In this document: positions 9,379-19,393 of the stretch, in pieces
Numbering within the stretch: position 1 is the stretch's first letter
How the letters are laid out: each line of letters opens with the position of its first letter
From: Azoarcus sp.
Lineage (GTDB): Bacteria > Pseudomonadota > Gammaproteobacteria > Burkholderiales > Rhodocyclaceae
Direction of reading: 5' to 3'
Assembly (NCBI GenBank): GCA_030656215.1
Contig: JAUSOD010000070.1
Location: forward strand, 186,001-250,000
Length of the DNA stretch: 64,000 nt
Program-made: the position numbers and the translations under genes
Notes under the pieces: model-generated
Seen by the model: only the letters and a program-made list of their open reading frames with translations
The model's database searches: none
What the model was told of the DNA's origin: nothing

Positions 9379-10659
9379 TTACTTCTGTATCGGGCCCCAG
9401 GCGGGTTCCCGCACATCAGCAGCCTGCACCGAAAGGCGTTGCTTCACCCGGCCGTCGGATGACACGGCCGCCAGCACCCCGCGACCACCGCTTTCGGTGG
9501 CGTAGAGGATCATGCGGCCGTTGGGCGCGAAGCTTGGGGATTCGTCACGTGCCGAATCGGTGAGGATCGTGGTCTGGCGGCTGGCGATGTCTTGCACTGC
9601 GACCTGGAAGCGACCGTTGTTGCGGGTGATGAAGGCCAGCAACTTGCCATCCGGCGACAGGCGCGGGGTGACGTTGTAATTGCCTTCAAAGCTGACCCGC
9701 TGGGCGCTGCCGCCGCCGGCCGGAATGCGATAGATCTGCGGACTGCCGCCGCGATCGGAGGTGAAATAGATCCACTGGCCGTCGGGCGACCAGGCCGGTT
9801 CGGTGTCGATCCCCGACGAACTCGCGAGCCGGCGCACACCCGAGCCGTCGGCGTTGAGCACGTACATCTGGGACTGGCCGTCCTTGGTCAACACCACCGC
9901 GAGCTGTCCGCCGTCGGGCGACCAGGTCGGTGCCGAGTTGGAGCCCTTGAAGTTGGCCACCACCTGACGCTGGCCGGTCGCCAGGGTGTGTACATACACG
10001 ATCGGTTTCTTGGCTTCGAACGAGACATAAGCCAGGCGCTGGCCGTCAGGTGACCATGAGGGCGAGATGATCGGTTCGCGCGAAACCAGTGCGGCCTGCG
10101 CGTTCATGCCGTCGGCGTCGGCAATCTGCAGTTCGTAGCGCGCGCCGCTCTTGACCACGTAGGCGATACGGGTGGCGAAGTAGCCGGGCTGGCCGGTCAG
10201 CTTCTCATAGACGAAGTCGGCAATGCGATGTGCGGTGAGACGGTTTTGCGCGGGTGCCATGCGCAGCGACATCGCGCCGAGCTCGGTCTGCTTCTGGGTG
10301 TCGTACAGTCGGAAACGGACGTCGTAGCGACCATCGGGCTGCGGCAGGATGGAGGCGGCCAGCACCGCATCGGCGCCGCGACCGCGCATTGCCGCGAGAT
10401 CGGGTACGCGCGATTCGGGGACGGTGACCGGGCCGATATCAATCAGGTTGAACAGACCGCTGCGTTCGAGGTCGGCGCGCACCACGTCGGACACGCCGCG
10501 TGACAGGCTGCTCTCGTTCTCGAACACCGGGATGATGACCGGAAAGCGCGATGCGCCGGAGCCGGTGATCTCGATCGACAGCTGTGCCTGTGCACCCAGC
10601 GCAACGAAGGCGAGGGTGGCGGCAAGCAGCAGGCGGGCGTGGGCAAGTATCTTGGTCAT
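9379..10659 (-). CDS. tolB: Tol-Pal system beta-propeller protein TolB
   Basis: Periplasmic protein that cycles between Pal and TolA. It has 426 residues, the usual length. The signal peptide is cut near ALGAQAQ. The N-terminal alpha/beta domain runs to about residue 160. A six-bladed propeller follows, with recurrent PSWSPDGQ, PTWSPDGG and PAWSPDGQ blade motifs. ATG 10659 (MTKILAHARLL) is preferred over an upstream in-frame start that would displace the signal peptide. It sits 45 bp after tolA. Confidence 0.95.
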   Translation of the reverse strand: MTKILAHARLLLAATLAFVALGAQAQLSIEITGSGASRFPVIIPVFENESSLSRGVSDVVRADLERSGLFNLIDIGPVTVPESRVPDLAAMRGRGADAVLAASILPQPDGRYDVRFRLYDTQKQTELGAMSLRMAPAQNRLTAHRIADFVYEKLTGQPGYFATRIAYVVKSGARYELQIADADGMNAQAALVSREPIISPSWSPDGQRLAYVSFEAKKPIVYVHTLATGQRQVVANFKGSNSAPTWSPDGGQLAVVLTKDGQSQMYVLNADGSGVRRLASSSGIDTEPAWSPDGQWIYFTSDRGGSPQIYRIPAGGGSAQRVSFEGNYNVTPRLSPDGKLLAFITRNNGRFQVAVQDIASRQTTILTDSARDESPSFAPNGRMILYATESGGRGVLAAVSSDGRVKQRLSVQAADVREPAWGPIQK

Positions 10660-10704
10660 GGTGTGGTGCACAGCAATATTATCGATTATAGCCATAGGGC
10701 GTGC

Positions 10705-11589
10705 TTATTCTTCCAGTGGACGAAACTTCAGTTCCAGCGTTCGCTGAAAAAGTTCCCGTTGGGTTGGCAGGGGCAGCGGACTGGAACGGCGGATCGCGCG
10801 CTCGATAGCGTCATCCAGTGCAGGAATGCCCGACGAGCGCTTGAGCCGGATTACCAGGACTTCACCCGTGGGCAGCTGGTCGACCTCGAACACCGCTTCC
10901 GGATTTCCGCTCAGTCCCGGTGGGCTGAGCAGGTTGCCGCGCACCTTGGTCCGGATTGCGTTCTGATAGGCGTCAATCGCGCCCTTGCTGCGCGCAGCAG
11001 CGGCACGGGTGGCGTCCTCGCGCATCATACCCTCCACCTTGGCGCGCTCCTGTTCCTGTTCGAGCAGCTTTGCCATGTAGTCGTCCCGCGGCGGAACGAC
11101 GGGTTTGGCGGGTTCCGGCTTTTTCGGCTCCGGTTTGGGGGGCTCGGGCTTTTTGGGTTCGGGCTTCGGTGGCTCAGGTTTCTTCGGTTCGGGCTTGGGC
11201 TCGGGTTTTGGCTCGGGCTTCTTGGGTTCGGGTTTCGGCGGTTCGGGCTTCTTTTCCGGTGCCTTGGTGGCAATTTCGGGTTTGGCGACCGGCTTTGGGG
11301 GCTCGGGCCGCGGTTCGGGCTTTGGTTCCGGTTTTGGTTCGGGCTTCGGTTCGGGCTTCGGTTCCGGTTTGGGCGGCTCGGGCTTCCTTGGCTCGGGCTG
11401 AACGACGGGTGTCGGCGTCGGCCGGCTCGGCGGTGGCGCGACCAGTTCGACCTCGAGCGAGGCCGGTGGCTGACTTTGCCAGTTGACGCCGAAGAACAGG
11501 AACAGGGCCAGGCCGACGTGCACCGCGAAGGTCAGTGCCAGCGAGGCGATTTTTCCCGGCGACTCCTGCGGGCTTGCGCGATCTTTCAT
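10705..11589 (-). CDS. tolA: Cell envelope protein TolA with a Pro-Glu-Lys repeat stalk
   Basis: Inner-membrane protein that spans the periplasm to reach TolB/Pal. It has 294 residues. One N-terminal membrane segment (about residues 15-37) is followed by a stalk of many KPEP/PEPK repeats (about residues 60-170), a short helical part, and a C-terminal TonB/TolA domain (VRGNLLSPPGLSGNPEAVFEV onward). In E. coli the middle domain is a long Ala/Lys-rich helix. Here it is a proline-rich rod, more like TonB. Position between tolR and tolB settles the identity. Its start overlaps the tolR stop by 4 bp. Confidence 0.92.
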   Translation of the reverse strand: MKDRASPQESPGKIASLALTFAVHVGLALFLFFGVNWQSQPPASLEVELVAPPPSRPTPTPVVQPEPRKPEPPKPEPKPEPKPEPKPEPKPEPRPEPPKPVAKPEIATKAPEKKPEPPKPEPKKPEPKPEPKPEPKKPEPPKPEPKKPEPPKPEPKKPEPAKPVVPPRDDYMAKLLEQEQERAKVEGMMREDATRAAAARSKGAIDAYQNAIRTKVRGNLLSPPGLSGNPEAVFEVDQLPTGEVLVIRLKRSSGIPALDDAIERAIRRSSPLPLPTQRELFQRTLELKFRPLEE

Positions 11590-11999
11590 TGGCTCCGGCT
11601 GCCCGATCTCGTCTGCAGGCTGATCTTCCTGACCCCGAGCTCGCGGGCCGACTCGAGGATGTCGATCACCTTCTGATAGGGCAGCTCGCTGCTGGCTGCC
11701 ACCAGAAAGGGCTGGTCGGGGTTGCGCTCGATCGCTTGCTTCATCTCACGCTGGAACTCGATGCTCGACACCGCTTTGGGCGCTGCATTGCTGCTCGCGC
11801 GCAGTGCGAGGGTGCCGTCCTTGCGGACTTCGATCACCATCGCTTCTGCCAACGGTGCAGACAGCGGGCCGGCCGACGGCACGTCGATGCTGCCCGACTG
11901 GACCATCGGCGCGGTGACCATGAAGATGACGAGCAGCAGCAGCATCACGTCGATATAACGCACGACGTTGATCTGGTTCATCAGGCGGCGCTGGCGCAT
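11586..11999 (-). CDS. tolR: Tol-Pal system protein TolR
   Basis: Part of the proton-driven TolQ-TolR motor. It has 137 residues with a single N-terminal membrane segment. The conserved proton-path aspartate lies in NVVRYIDVMLLLLVIFMV. The periplasmic domain is of the ExbD/TolR fold. It is 14 bp downstream of tolQ. Confidence 0.95.
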   Translation of the reverse strand: MRQRRLMNQINVVRYIDVMLLLLVIFMVTAPMVQSGSIDVPSAGPLSAPLAEAMVIEVRKDGTLALRASSNAAPKAVSSIEFQREMKQAIERNPDQPFLVAASSELPYQKVIDILESARELGVRKISLQTRSGSRSQ

Positions 12000-12013
12000 G
12001 GCTTTCCTTCCGC

Positions 12014-12688
12014 TCAGCGCAGGTGGCGCTGCAGGATGTTGGAGAACTCTTCGATGAAGCTCTCGAAACGGATCCCGACGCGATCGATGTCATGGGCGAA
12101 ACGGTTGTAGGCGACCACTGCCGGGATGGCGGCGAACAAGCCGATCGCAGTGGCAATCAGCGCCTCGGCGATACCGGGTGCGACCTGGGCGAGGGTGGCG
12201 GCGCCGACATTGGACAGACCGCGGAAGGAGTTCATGATGCCCCATACGGTACCGAGCAGGCCGATGTAGGGCGAGACCGAGCCGACCGAGGCAAGAAAGG
12301 CGAGGTGAGCTTCAAGATCGTCCATCTCGCGCTGATACGTAGCCCGCATCGCACGCCGTGCGCCGTCGATGGTGGCGGTGTGGTCGTGGCTCTTGGCACG
12401 AAGCTTGGTGAACTCGCGGTAGCCGGATTCGAAGATCCGTTCCATGCCGCCGCTTTGGTGGCGACCGGCACTGGCGGCCTGAAACAGCACGTTGAGGTCG
12501 CCGCCGCTCCAGAAGTCGCGCTCGAACTCGGTGGTCTTGGCGCGCTCGGCGCGGATTCTGAACGACTTGCGAAAAATCCAGTACCACGACATCAGCGACA
12601 GGGTAAGGAGCAGGGCCATGACCAGCTGGACAAGTACGCTGGCCTGGCTGATCAGGCTGAGAATGGACAGGTCGTGAGTGACGTTCAT
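12014..12688 (-). CDS. tolQ: Tol-Pal system protein TolQ
   Basis: Inner-membrane stator subunit of the Tol-Pal motor, in the MotA/TolQ/ExbB family. It has 224 residues and three membrane segments: about 15-40, and two in the C-terminal half containing PYIGLLGTVWGIMNSF and EALIATAIGLFAAIPAVVAYN. Those two motifs are diagnostic. The start overlaps the ybgC stop by 4 bp (ATGA). Confidence 0.96.
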   Translation of the reverse strand: MNVTHDLSILSLISQASVLVQLVMALLLTLSLMSWYWIFRKSFRIRAERAKTTEFERDFWSGGDLNVLFQAASAGRHQSGGMERIFESGYREFTKLRAKSHDHTATIDGARRAMRATYQREMDDLEAHLAFLASVGSVSPYIGLLGTVWGIMNSFRGLSNVGAATLAQVAPGIAEALIATAIGLFAAIPAVVAYNRFAHDIDRVGIRFESFIEEFSNILQRHLR

Positions 12689-13131
12689 GTGGATTGGAGT
12701 TTTTCAAGTTGGGAGCGGACAGCGGCCGGAATCGGAGCGGGTTTGCCGCGGTTCCAGTCTACACAGGCGATCCTGACGTCGGCGGCGAACAAAAGTTCGC
12801 TGCTGCGCAGGATCTTCTGGCCAAAGATCATGCTTGCACGCTGCAGCACATTTATCGTACTGACGACGGTCAGGGCGTCGTCGAGTCGTGCGGGCAAAAG
12901 ATAGTCGGCCTTTACCGAGCGCACGACAAACGCCAGCCCGTCTTCCGTCAGCATCCGTTGCTGTTCGAAGCCTATTGCGCGCAGCCACTCGGTGCGGGCA
13001 CGTTCGCAAAAGCGCAGGTAGTTGGCGTAATAGACGACGCCCGCCGCGTCGGTGTCCTCGTAGTACACGCGAACGGGCAGGACGAAACGGGACGCGGCGA
13101 CCGGATCGTCTGGCGGAAGAATCGTTTGCAT
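12685..13131 (-). CDS. ybgC: Tol-Pal-associated acyl-CoA thioesterase YbgC
   Basis: Hot-dog-fold acyl-CoA thioesterase, first gene of the tol-pal operon. It has 148 residues. The 4-hydroxybenzoyl-CoA thioesterase-type active-site segment VYYEDTDAAGVVYYANYLRF (catalytic Asp) is intact, followed by CERARTEWLR. No operon promoter could be assigned with confidence in the 210 bp upstream. Confidence 0.94.
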   Translation of the reverse strand: MQTILPPDDPVAASRFVLPVRVYYEDTDAAGVVYYANYLRFCERARTEWLRAIGFEQQRMLTEDGLAFVVRSVKADYLLPARLDDALTVVSTINVLQRASMIFGQKILRSSELLFAADVRIACVDWNRGKPAPIPAAVRSQLEKLQST

Positions 13132-13344
13132 CGCAGCATTCTAGCCGAGCAGTTGTGTCGGGTAGGGGTTCATTGGGGGCAAGGTGTTTCCAAAAGGTAA
13201 GCATACGTTTCCCTCCGGGAATGGTGCCATCTGGGGGATTGGTTGCCGCGGTGACATCCGGATGCGCAAGTCCCGGGATTGAAGTGCTATCCTTTCAACT
13301 CCGTCGTATCCCGTACTCCCGCACTATTTCTGGTTGATTCAGGC

Positions 13345-14517
13345 GTGGCGCTTTCCTTTTTCGGCAAGAAACCTTCCGTTGTTCCGCCCGGGCAGCCTTC
13401 AACGGCTGCGACGGGTGGCAGTGCACGTCATTCACTTTCGCCGCGAACCGAGTTGTCGACGCTCGACTTCTCCGGGGGCGACGTGAATCGCGCGTTGGCG
13501 CAATGCGCGGGCATGGTCGAGGTGCAGGAGGTTGGCGCAGGTATCGGGGCGATCTTCGAAGAGGCTGCGGTGCTTTACGCCAACGACAACATGGTTGAGG
13601 CGGAGCGCGTGCTGAACTCGGTGCTCGACGATGCGGGCAACACGGCAGGCGAGGGCCTGTGGATGATGCTGCTCGACCTGTACCGGCTGACCGGTCAGCG
13701 CGAACGCTTCGAATCCCGGGTGCTCGATTATGCGACGCGGTTCGAGCGCTCGCCGCCGCCATGGGAGGATCTCTCGTCCCAGCCAGAGCGGCGCAGGACC
13801 GACACGGCCCCGCTGATCAATCTGTCTGGCAGCCTGTCTGGTCAGGCTGCACCTCAGTTCCAGCAGATCTGTGTCATCGGGCGCAAGAGCGGGTCGATCA
13901 GGATCGATCTCGGACGGTTGCGATCGGTCGATGAAACCGGTTGCAGTCTGCTGCGCAAGACACTGGTCCAGTTGCTTGCGGATCGGGTGAAAGTGTCGAT
14001 GCTTAATTCATCTCAACTGGTCAACATGCTTGCGGGGCAGGTGACGGCGGGCAAACCAGAGGGGCGGGACGCCTGGCTGTTGATGCTCGAGTTGTTGCAG
14101 TACACCGGGGAGCATGAGCGTTTCGAGAATCTCGCGGTGGATTACGCGATTACCTTCGAGGAATCGCCGCCGTCGTGGGAGTTCAAGGTCCAGCAACAGG
14201 CAGTGGCGGTGGCGTCGGCACTTGAAAATGGCCGACAGCATGAGGACAGCTTTCGGTTCGAGGGTGAGCTGACCGGTTCGTCGAACGAGATCATCCGCAA
14301 GCTGGCGGCCTTTGCGTCTCCGCGGCAGCTTGTCACGGTGGACTGCAGTCGCTTGCGGCGGATCGACTTTGTGGGTGCGGGCACCCTGTTCAACGTTCTT
14401 GCCACCCTCCAGTCTCAAGGTAAACTCGTCAACCTGCAGAACGTGAATGCGATGGTTGGCGCCCTGTTGCGGGTCATGAGCGTTGATCAGGTCGCTCAGG
14501 TGACGCTGCGTCCCTGA
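13345..14517 (+). CDS. STAS-domain protein with a duplicated helical-STAS architecture
   Basis: About 390 residues, cytosolic, no signal peptide. It consists of two similar helical units, each ending with an ExxPPxWE motif ([20 protein letters not shown]...ERSPPPWE and [20 protein letters not shown]...EESPPSWE). Each unit is followed by a STAS-like beta/alpha domain ([19 protein letters not shown] and [19 protein letters not shown]). STAS domains usually bind partner proteins or small ligands in regulation. The canonical phosphorylatable Ser of anti-sigma antagonists is not obvious: the first domain has DETG, the second DFVG. Function is unknown. GTG 13345 is the chosen start; a TTG further upstream is possible. 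Confidence 0.8.
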   Translation: MALSFFGKKPSVVPPGQPSTAATGGSARHSLSPRTELSTLDFSGGDVNRALAQCAGMVEVQEVGAGIGAIFEEAAVLYANDNMVEAERVLNSVLDDAGNTAGEGLWMMLLDLYRLTGQRERFESRVLDYATRFERSPPPWEDLSSQPERRRTDTAPLINLSGSLSGQAAPQFQQICVIGRKSGSIRIDLGRLRSVDETGCSLLRKTLVQLLADRVKVSMLNSSQLVNMLAGQVTAGKPEGRDAWLLMLELLQYTGEHERFENLAVDYAITFEESPPSWEFKVQQQAVAVASALENGRQHEDSFRFEGELTGSSNEIIRKLAAFASPRQLVTVDCSRLRRIDFVGAGTLFNVLATLQSQGKLVNLQNVNAMVGALLRVMSVDQVAQVTLRP

Positions 14518-14621
14518 GTGCCTGGAACAACGCAGGTGCCCGCGTTTTCGCGGGGCAAGCGTCTTGCGCATCAACCGGGAACGGCCCCGAAGAACAGCCC
14601 TTATTCCGGCAAGGAAATACC

Positions 14622-15158
14622 ATGGAACAGTATCACGGCACGACCATCCTCTCGGTTCGTCGCGGCAAACGGGTTGCCCTTGGCGGCGACGGTCAGGTCA
14701 CGCTCGGCAACATCGTCATCAAGGCGTCGGCTCGCAAGGTGCGTACCATCCATCAGGGGCAGATCCTGGCCGGCTTTGCCGGAGGCACTGCGGACGCCTT
14801 CACCCTGTTCGAGCGCTTCGAGAGCAAGCTGGAAAAGCATCAGGGCAACCTGCTGCGCAGTGCGGTCGAGCTGGCCAAGGATTGGCGTACCGACCGCATG
14901 CTGCGCCGGCTCGAGGCCATGCTGGCGGTGGCCGATCGCGATCACTCGCTGGTGATCACCGGTAACGGGGACGTGCTCGAGCCCGAGAAGGGCATCGTCG
15001 CCATCGGCAGCGGCGGCGCCTATGCGCAGGCCGCGGCGTGTGCGCTGATCGAGAACACCGAGCTGTCGCCGCAGGAGGTGGTCGCAAAGTCGCTCGCCAT
15101 CGCCGGCGACATCTGCATCTACACCAACCAGTGCCATACCATCGAAGTGCTGGACTGA
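14622..15158 (+). CDS. hslV: ATP-dependent protease subunit HslV
   Basis: Peptidase subunit of the HslVU (ClpQY) protease. It has 178 residues. The mature N-terminal catalytic threonine would be T7 or T8 in [14 protein letters not shown], after removal of the propeptide. Related core motifs ([24 protein letters not shown]) are present. It is 21 bp ahead of hslU. Confidence 0.97.
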   Translation: MEQYHGTTILSVRRGKRVALGGDGQVTLGNIVIKASARKVRTIHQGQILAGFAGGTADAFTLFERFESKLEKHQGNLLRSAVELAKDWRTDRMLRRLEAMLAVADRDHSLVITGNGDVLEPEKGIVAIGSGGAYAQAAACALIENTELSPQEVVAKSLAIAGDICIYTNQCHTIEVLD

Positions 15159-15179
15159 ACCCTATTTTCGAGTGCCGCC

Positions 15180-16514
15180 ATGACCCAGATGACTCCACCG
15201 GAAATCGTTTCCGAACTCGACAAGCACATCGTTGGCCAGCACCGGGCCAAGAAAGCGGTGGCGATTGCCTTGCGCAACCGCTGGCGCCGCGCCCAGGTCG
15301 CCGAGCCGCTGCGCAGCGAGATCACGCCCAAGAACATCCTGATGATCGGCCCGACCGGTGTGGGCAAGACCGAGATCGCTCGTCGTCTCGCGCGCCTGGC
15401 CAATTCGCCTTTCATCAAGGTGGAGGCAACCAAGTTTACCGAGGTCGGCTACGTTGGCCGCGATGTCGAGACCATCATTCGCGACCTGATGGAGAACGCG
15501 ATCAAGGACGGACGTGAGCGCGGGATGCGCCTGGTGCGCGACCGTGCGCTGGATGCCGCCGAGGATCGCGTGCTCGACGCCTTGCTGCCGCCGGCGCGGG
15601 CAGTGGGCTTCAACGCCACCGAAACCGAACCGCAGGATTCCACCACCCGGCAGAAGTTTCGCAAGAAGCTGCGCGAGGGCGAACTCGACGACAAGGAGAT
15701 CGAGATCGAGCTTGCCGCGCCCGGCATGCAGGCCGAGATCTTTGCGCCGCCCGGCATGGAAGAGCTCACCCAGCAGATCCAGGGCATGTTCCAGAACCTC
15801 GGCAGCGGCAAGAAGAAGACGCGCAAACTCAAGATCAGTGAAGCGCTCAAACTGCTCGCCGACGAAGAGGCCGCGCGCATGGTCAATGACGACGAGGTGA
15901 AAGCCGAGGCGGTGCGGGCCGTGGAGCAGAACGGTATCGTATTCCTGGACGAGATCGACAAGATCGCCGCACGTTCCGAGATGCAGGGGGCCGATGTATC
16001 GCGTCAGGGGGTTCAGCGCGATCTGCTGCCGCTGGTCGAAGGCACAACGGTGTCCACCAAGTACGGCATGATCAAGACCGATCACATCCTGTTCATCGCC
16101 AGCGGTGCCTTCCATCTGTCCAAGCCCAGCGATCTCATCCCCGAGTTGCAGGGGCGTTTTCCGATCCGGGTCGAGCTCGAATCGTTGTCGGTGGGGGATT
16201 TCGAGTGCATCCTCACCAGCACGGACGCGTGTCTGACGCGGCAGTACGAAGCACTGCTCGCCACCGAGGGGGTGAAGCTCGAGTTTGCCCCCGAGGGGAT
16301 TCGCCGGCTCGCCGAGATCGCCTTTCAGGTCAACGAAAAGACCGAGAACATCGGTGCGCGCCGCTTATATACGGTGATGGAAAAGCTGCTGGAGGAGGTG
16401 TCCTTCGATGCGGGTCGTTCGGGCGTGGAGACGCTGCTGATCGACGCGCCTTACGTCGACGGCCGACTCGAGGTGCTGGCCGAGCGAGAAGACCTGGCGC
16501 GCTACGTTCTGTGA
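15180..16514 (+). CDS. hslU: ATP-dependent protease ATPase subunit HslU
   Basis: AAA+ unfoldase that feeds HslV. It has 444 residues. The N-terminus [17 protein letters not shown] is typical. Walker A is GPTGVGKT at residues 57-64, Walker B is FLDEIDKIA, and a large I-domain lies between them. The C-terminal tail ending in RYVL inserts into HslV. The stop overlaps the GTG start of the next gene. Confidence 0.97.
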   Translation: MTQMTPPEIVSELDKHIVGQHRAKKAVAIALRNRWRRAQVAEPLRSEITPKNILMIGPTGVGKTEIARRLARLANSPFIKVEATKFTEVGYVGRDVETIIRDLMENAIKDGRERGMRLVRDRALDAAEDRVLDALLPPARAVGFNATETEPQDSTTRQKFRKKLREGELDDKEIEIELAAPGMQAEIFAPPGMEELTQQIQGMFQNLGSGKKKTRKLKISEALKLLADEEAARMVNDDEVKAEAVRAVEQNGIVFLDEIDKIAARSEMQGADVSRQGVQRDLLPLVEGTTVSTKYGMIKTDHILFIASGAFHLSKPSDLIPELQGRFPIRVELESLSVGDFECILTSTDACLTRQYEALLATEGVKLEFAPEGIRRLAEIAFQVNEKTENIGARRLYTVMEKLLEEVSFDAGRSGVETLLIDAPYVDGRLEVLAEREDLARYVL

Positions 16515-17404
16515 GCGAGACCGCACCGATGGTGGTGCGCATCATCTCCATCCTGTTTCCGCTGTTTGCGATCACGGCATTGGGCTTTTTCGTCGGCAAG
16601 CGGATGAAGCCCGATCTGTCGCACGCGAACAAGCTCAACATGGATGTGTTCGTGCCGGCGCTGGTTTTCGCGGCGCTGGCAAACAAGGAGTTCCACCTCA
16701 CCGAGTATCTGCCCCTGCTCGGCGCCACCCTGCTGGTGGTGCTGGGCTCGGGCGCGGTGGGCTGGGCCGTGGCGCGCATGGCCGGGATCGAGGTCAAGAC
16801 CTTCGTCCCGCCGCAGATGTTCAACAACTGCGGCAATCTCGGTCTGCCGCTGGCGGTGCTCGCCTTCGGCGAGCTTGCACTGGCGCCGGCGGTGGTGATG
16901 TTCATGGTCTCCAACCTGCTGCATTTCTCCTTTGGTGCGTGGCTGCTCGATCACAATGTCCGGGTTGCGAACGTGTGGCGGGTGCCATCGGTGCTGGCGA
17001 CCCTGGTCGGCCTCGTGGTGGGGATCGCCGGCTTCGAGGTGTGGCCGCCGCTGATGATGGCGATCAAGATGCTGGGCGATATCGCGATTCCGCTGATGCT
17101 GTTCGCACTTGGGGTGCGGCTGACCGATTCGAAGATCACCTCGATCGGACTGGGCGTGTTTGCGGCGGTGATACGCCCGGTGTCGGGCATGTTGCTGGCA
17201 TGGGGTGTGATGCTGCTGATCGACCTGCCGCCGCGGGAGCAAGCCTTGCTGCTGGTGTTCGGTGCGCTACCGCCGGCGGTGCTGAACTACATCTTTGCCG
17301 AGCGCTACCATCAGGAGCCGGAGAAAGTGGCCTCGATGGTGCTGATCGGCAACGTTGCCGCGGTTTTGTTCCTGCCCGTCGCGCTGGTTTTGGCGCTCGA
17401 CTGA
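16511..17404 (+). CDS. AEC family (auxin efflux carrier-type) transporter
   Basis: Inner-membrane protein of about 297 residues with roughly ten hydrophobic segments. The pattern matches the auxin-efflux-carrier/malonate-transporter family: [13 protein letters not shown] near the start, [17 protein letters not shown] in the middle and [14 protein letters not shown] near the end. The substrate is unknown. GTG 16511 overlaps the hslU stop (GTGA), suggesting coupling; ATG 16529 is an alternative start. Confidence 0.85.
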   Translation: MSETAPMVVRIISILFPLFAITALGFFVGKRMKPDLSHANKLNMDVFVPALVFAALANKEFHLTEYLPLLGATLLVVLGSGAVGWAVARMAGIEVKTFVPPQMFNNCGNLGLPLAVLAFGELALAPAVVMFMVSNLLHFSFGAWLLDHNVRVANVWRVPSVLATLVGLVVGIAGFEVWPPLMMAIKMLGDIAIPLMLFALGVRLTDSKITSIGLGVFAAVIRPVSGMLLAWGVMLLIDLPPREQALLLVFGALPPAVLNYIFAERYHQEPEKVASMVLIGNVAAVLFLPVALVLALD

Positions 17405-17408
17405 AAGT

Positions 17409-19343
17409 TCAGGCTGGCGCGGCCCCGGCGGGTGGGTCTGCCAGCGTGCTCAGCCCGCTTCCGCTCCGTTTGCTGCGATACATGGCGATGTCCGCCAGGC
17501 TCAGGAGCTCGGCGAAGCGCAGCCCGTGATCGGGGTACATCGCCATACCGATGCTGGCGCTCACAAACCAGTTGCGGCCATCGACATTGAGCGGGAGGGC
17601 CATGTCGCGCGCCAGTCGCGCGGCTGCGGCACGCACGTCGACCTCGTTGGCCGGCTCACCGAGCAGGATCACGAACTCGTCACCCCCGAGGCGTGCCACG
17701 GTATCGCTGTCGCGCACGGCGGCGAGCAGCCTTTGGGCCACGGTGGCGAGTACCGCATCGCCGGTAGCATGGCCGGCCTGGTCGTTGATCTGCTTGAACC
17801 CGTCGAGATCGAGCACCAGCACGGCGGCGCGCCCACGATGACGGCGCGCGGCACTGAAGGTCAGCTCGGCCCGTTGCTCAAGCAGGCGCCGGTTGGGGAG
17901 CTGGGTCAGGGGGTCGAAGAACGCCAGGCGCGCAATCTCGGCTTCGGCATCCTTCCGTGTGTTGATGTCCGATATCTGTGCGAGCAGGGCCCCGATGTTG
18001 CGCCGCTGAAGATGGTTGCCGAGGCGGATCTCGACCCAGCGCGGCTTTGGATCGGGGCCGGGTACGCGGCACTCCAGTGCGACCGATCCGCCTCGCGCGA
18101 GAACCTCGCGGAAGCCCTGCTCGACTGCCTCCGCATCCTGTTCGGCCACAGACTGCCATAGCGCCTGCCCACGCCATTTGGCCGCGGAAAGACCGGTGAT
18201 ACGGCTGACCGAGTCGTCGGCGTTGCGCACCACGCCCTTCGCGTCGAGTTCGAGCACGCAGTCCGATGCCTGGCGTGCGAGTGCCTGGTGGCGTGCTGCG
18301 CGACGAATACGCTGTTGGACAAGATGGCTGATCGTGCCTGCCATCAAGGCGCCGCCGATCAGGAGTGCGATCACGACGGGCGGCGGGATGAACCCGATGT
18401 CGGCGTCGCGCGGGGTGAAGCGCATCTCCCAGCGTCGTCCGCCAAACAGGTGGCTGCGGATCAGCGGCGGCAGCGAAGGCTGATCGGTGACCATCGCCTG
18501 CTCATCCTCGTATAGCACTGCGGTCTGCAGGCCGGGTTCGTCGTCCGGCCCCCGGTCGGTAATCTGCAGGTGAAAGTGCCTGCGAAGAGTGGGGGCGATA
18601 GCAGTCTTGACCAATTCGCTCACAAGGAAGGAGGCTGCCACCGTGTTCCGGGTGGAATGGGTGCCGTCCCAGTTTGAGATCGATACCGGGGTAATCATCA
18701 ATACCGCAATGGCATTCGGTGCCTGCTGCAGGCGGATCGGTGGGGTTGCCGCAAAACCGCGGTTGCGCGCATGCTCGATCGTTAGCCGACGGATATCGTT
18801 GCTCAGGAGGTCATAGCCGAGCGAGCGCAGGTTGCCGAGTGCGGGGTGAATGCTTTCCACCACGTGGTGTCGGTATCCCGTTGCAGTGGGATAGATCTCG
18901 AAATTGGTGTAGACCGGATCGTGCTTGCTCAACTGGCTGCGAACCCAGCTCAGGTAGGCTTGCTGTTCCTCACCGCGGATGTCCCGATTGAAGCCGAAGG
19001 CGCGCAAACCGGGCAAGGCGTGCTCGATGTCGAGAGAGCGTACATACCGGTCGAATTCCGCCGCGGTGACCTTGTCGCTGGCAAAGTAGAAGGCACGCAA
19101 GCCGAGCAGGGCGTTCTGGTATTGCGCCGTCTGCTGGGTCAGGGATACGGTCGATTGATCGACGATGCGCTCGAAGGCAGTGCCGGCCTGTTCGAGCTCG
19201 ACTGCACGATACTGGCGCAAGGCGATCCACTGCATCCCGATCACGATCAGCACAACTGCCAGTGTCACCAGCGTGGATCGACCTTGGGCCGACAGCCGGG
19301 GCAGGGTGCCAGGTGATGGCGAGGGGGGCGGGCTAGCATCCAT
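17409..19343 (-). CDS. Membrane diguanylate cyclase with CHASE, PAS and GGDEF domains
   Basis: A 644-residue signalling protein that should make cyclic di-GMP. A membrane segment near residues 20-42 is followed by a periplasmic CHASE ligand-sensing domain (up to about 300), a second membrane segment (about 315-340), a PAS domain (about 355-475), and a C-terminal GGDEF domain. The catalytic motif RLGGDEFVILL is intact. An RxxD product-inhibition site (RDSD) sits five residues before it. No EAL domain is present. ATG 19343 is preferred because an AAGGAG ribosome site precedes it at good spacing. The sensed ligand is unknown. Confidence 0.93.
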   Translation of the reverse strand: MDASPPPSPSPGTLPRLSAQGRSTLVTLAVVLIVIGMQWIALRQYRAVELEQAGTAFERIVDQSTVSLTQQTAQYQNALLGLRAFYFASDKVTAAEFDRYVRSLDIEHALPGLRAFGFNRDIRGEEQQAYLSWVRSQLSKHDPVYTNFEIYPTATGYRHHVVESIHPALGNLRSLGYDLLSNDIRRLTIEHARNRGFAATPPIRLQQAPNAIAVLMITPVSISNWDGTHSTRNTVAASFLVSELVKTAIAPTLRRHFHLQITDRGPDDEPGLQTAVLYEDEQAMVTDQPSLPPLIRSHLFGGRRWEMRFTPRDADIGFIPPPVVIALLIGGALMAGTISHLVQQRIRRAARHQALARQASDCVLELDAKGVVRNADDSVSRITGLSAAKWRGQALWQSVAEQDAEAVEQGFREVLARGGSVALECRVPGPDPKPRWVEIRLGNHLQRRNIGALLAQISDINTRKDAEAEIARLAFFDPLTQLPNRRLLEQRAELTFSAARRHRGRAAVLVLDLDGFKQINDQAGHATGDAVLATVAQRLLAAVRDSDTVARLGGDEFVILLGEPANEVDVRAAAARLARDMALPLNVDGRNWFVSASIGMAMYPDHGLRFAELLSLADIAMYRSKRSGSGLSTLADPPAGAAPA

Positions 19344-19393
19344 GCGGCCATGCTCCTTTTTGGCCCGGCCGTCCTCCACAAGGACGTACGGGT

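Noticed and set aside
11105-11401. Gly/Phe/Ser-rich plus-strand frame
   Set aside because: It is the antisense shadow of the KPEP repeats in tolA, and there is no ribosome site or family resemblance.
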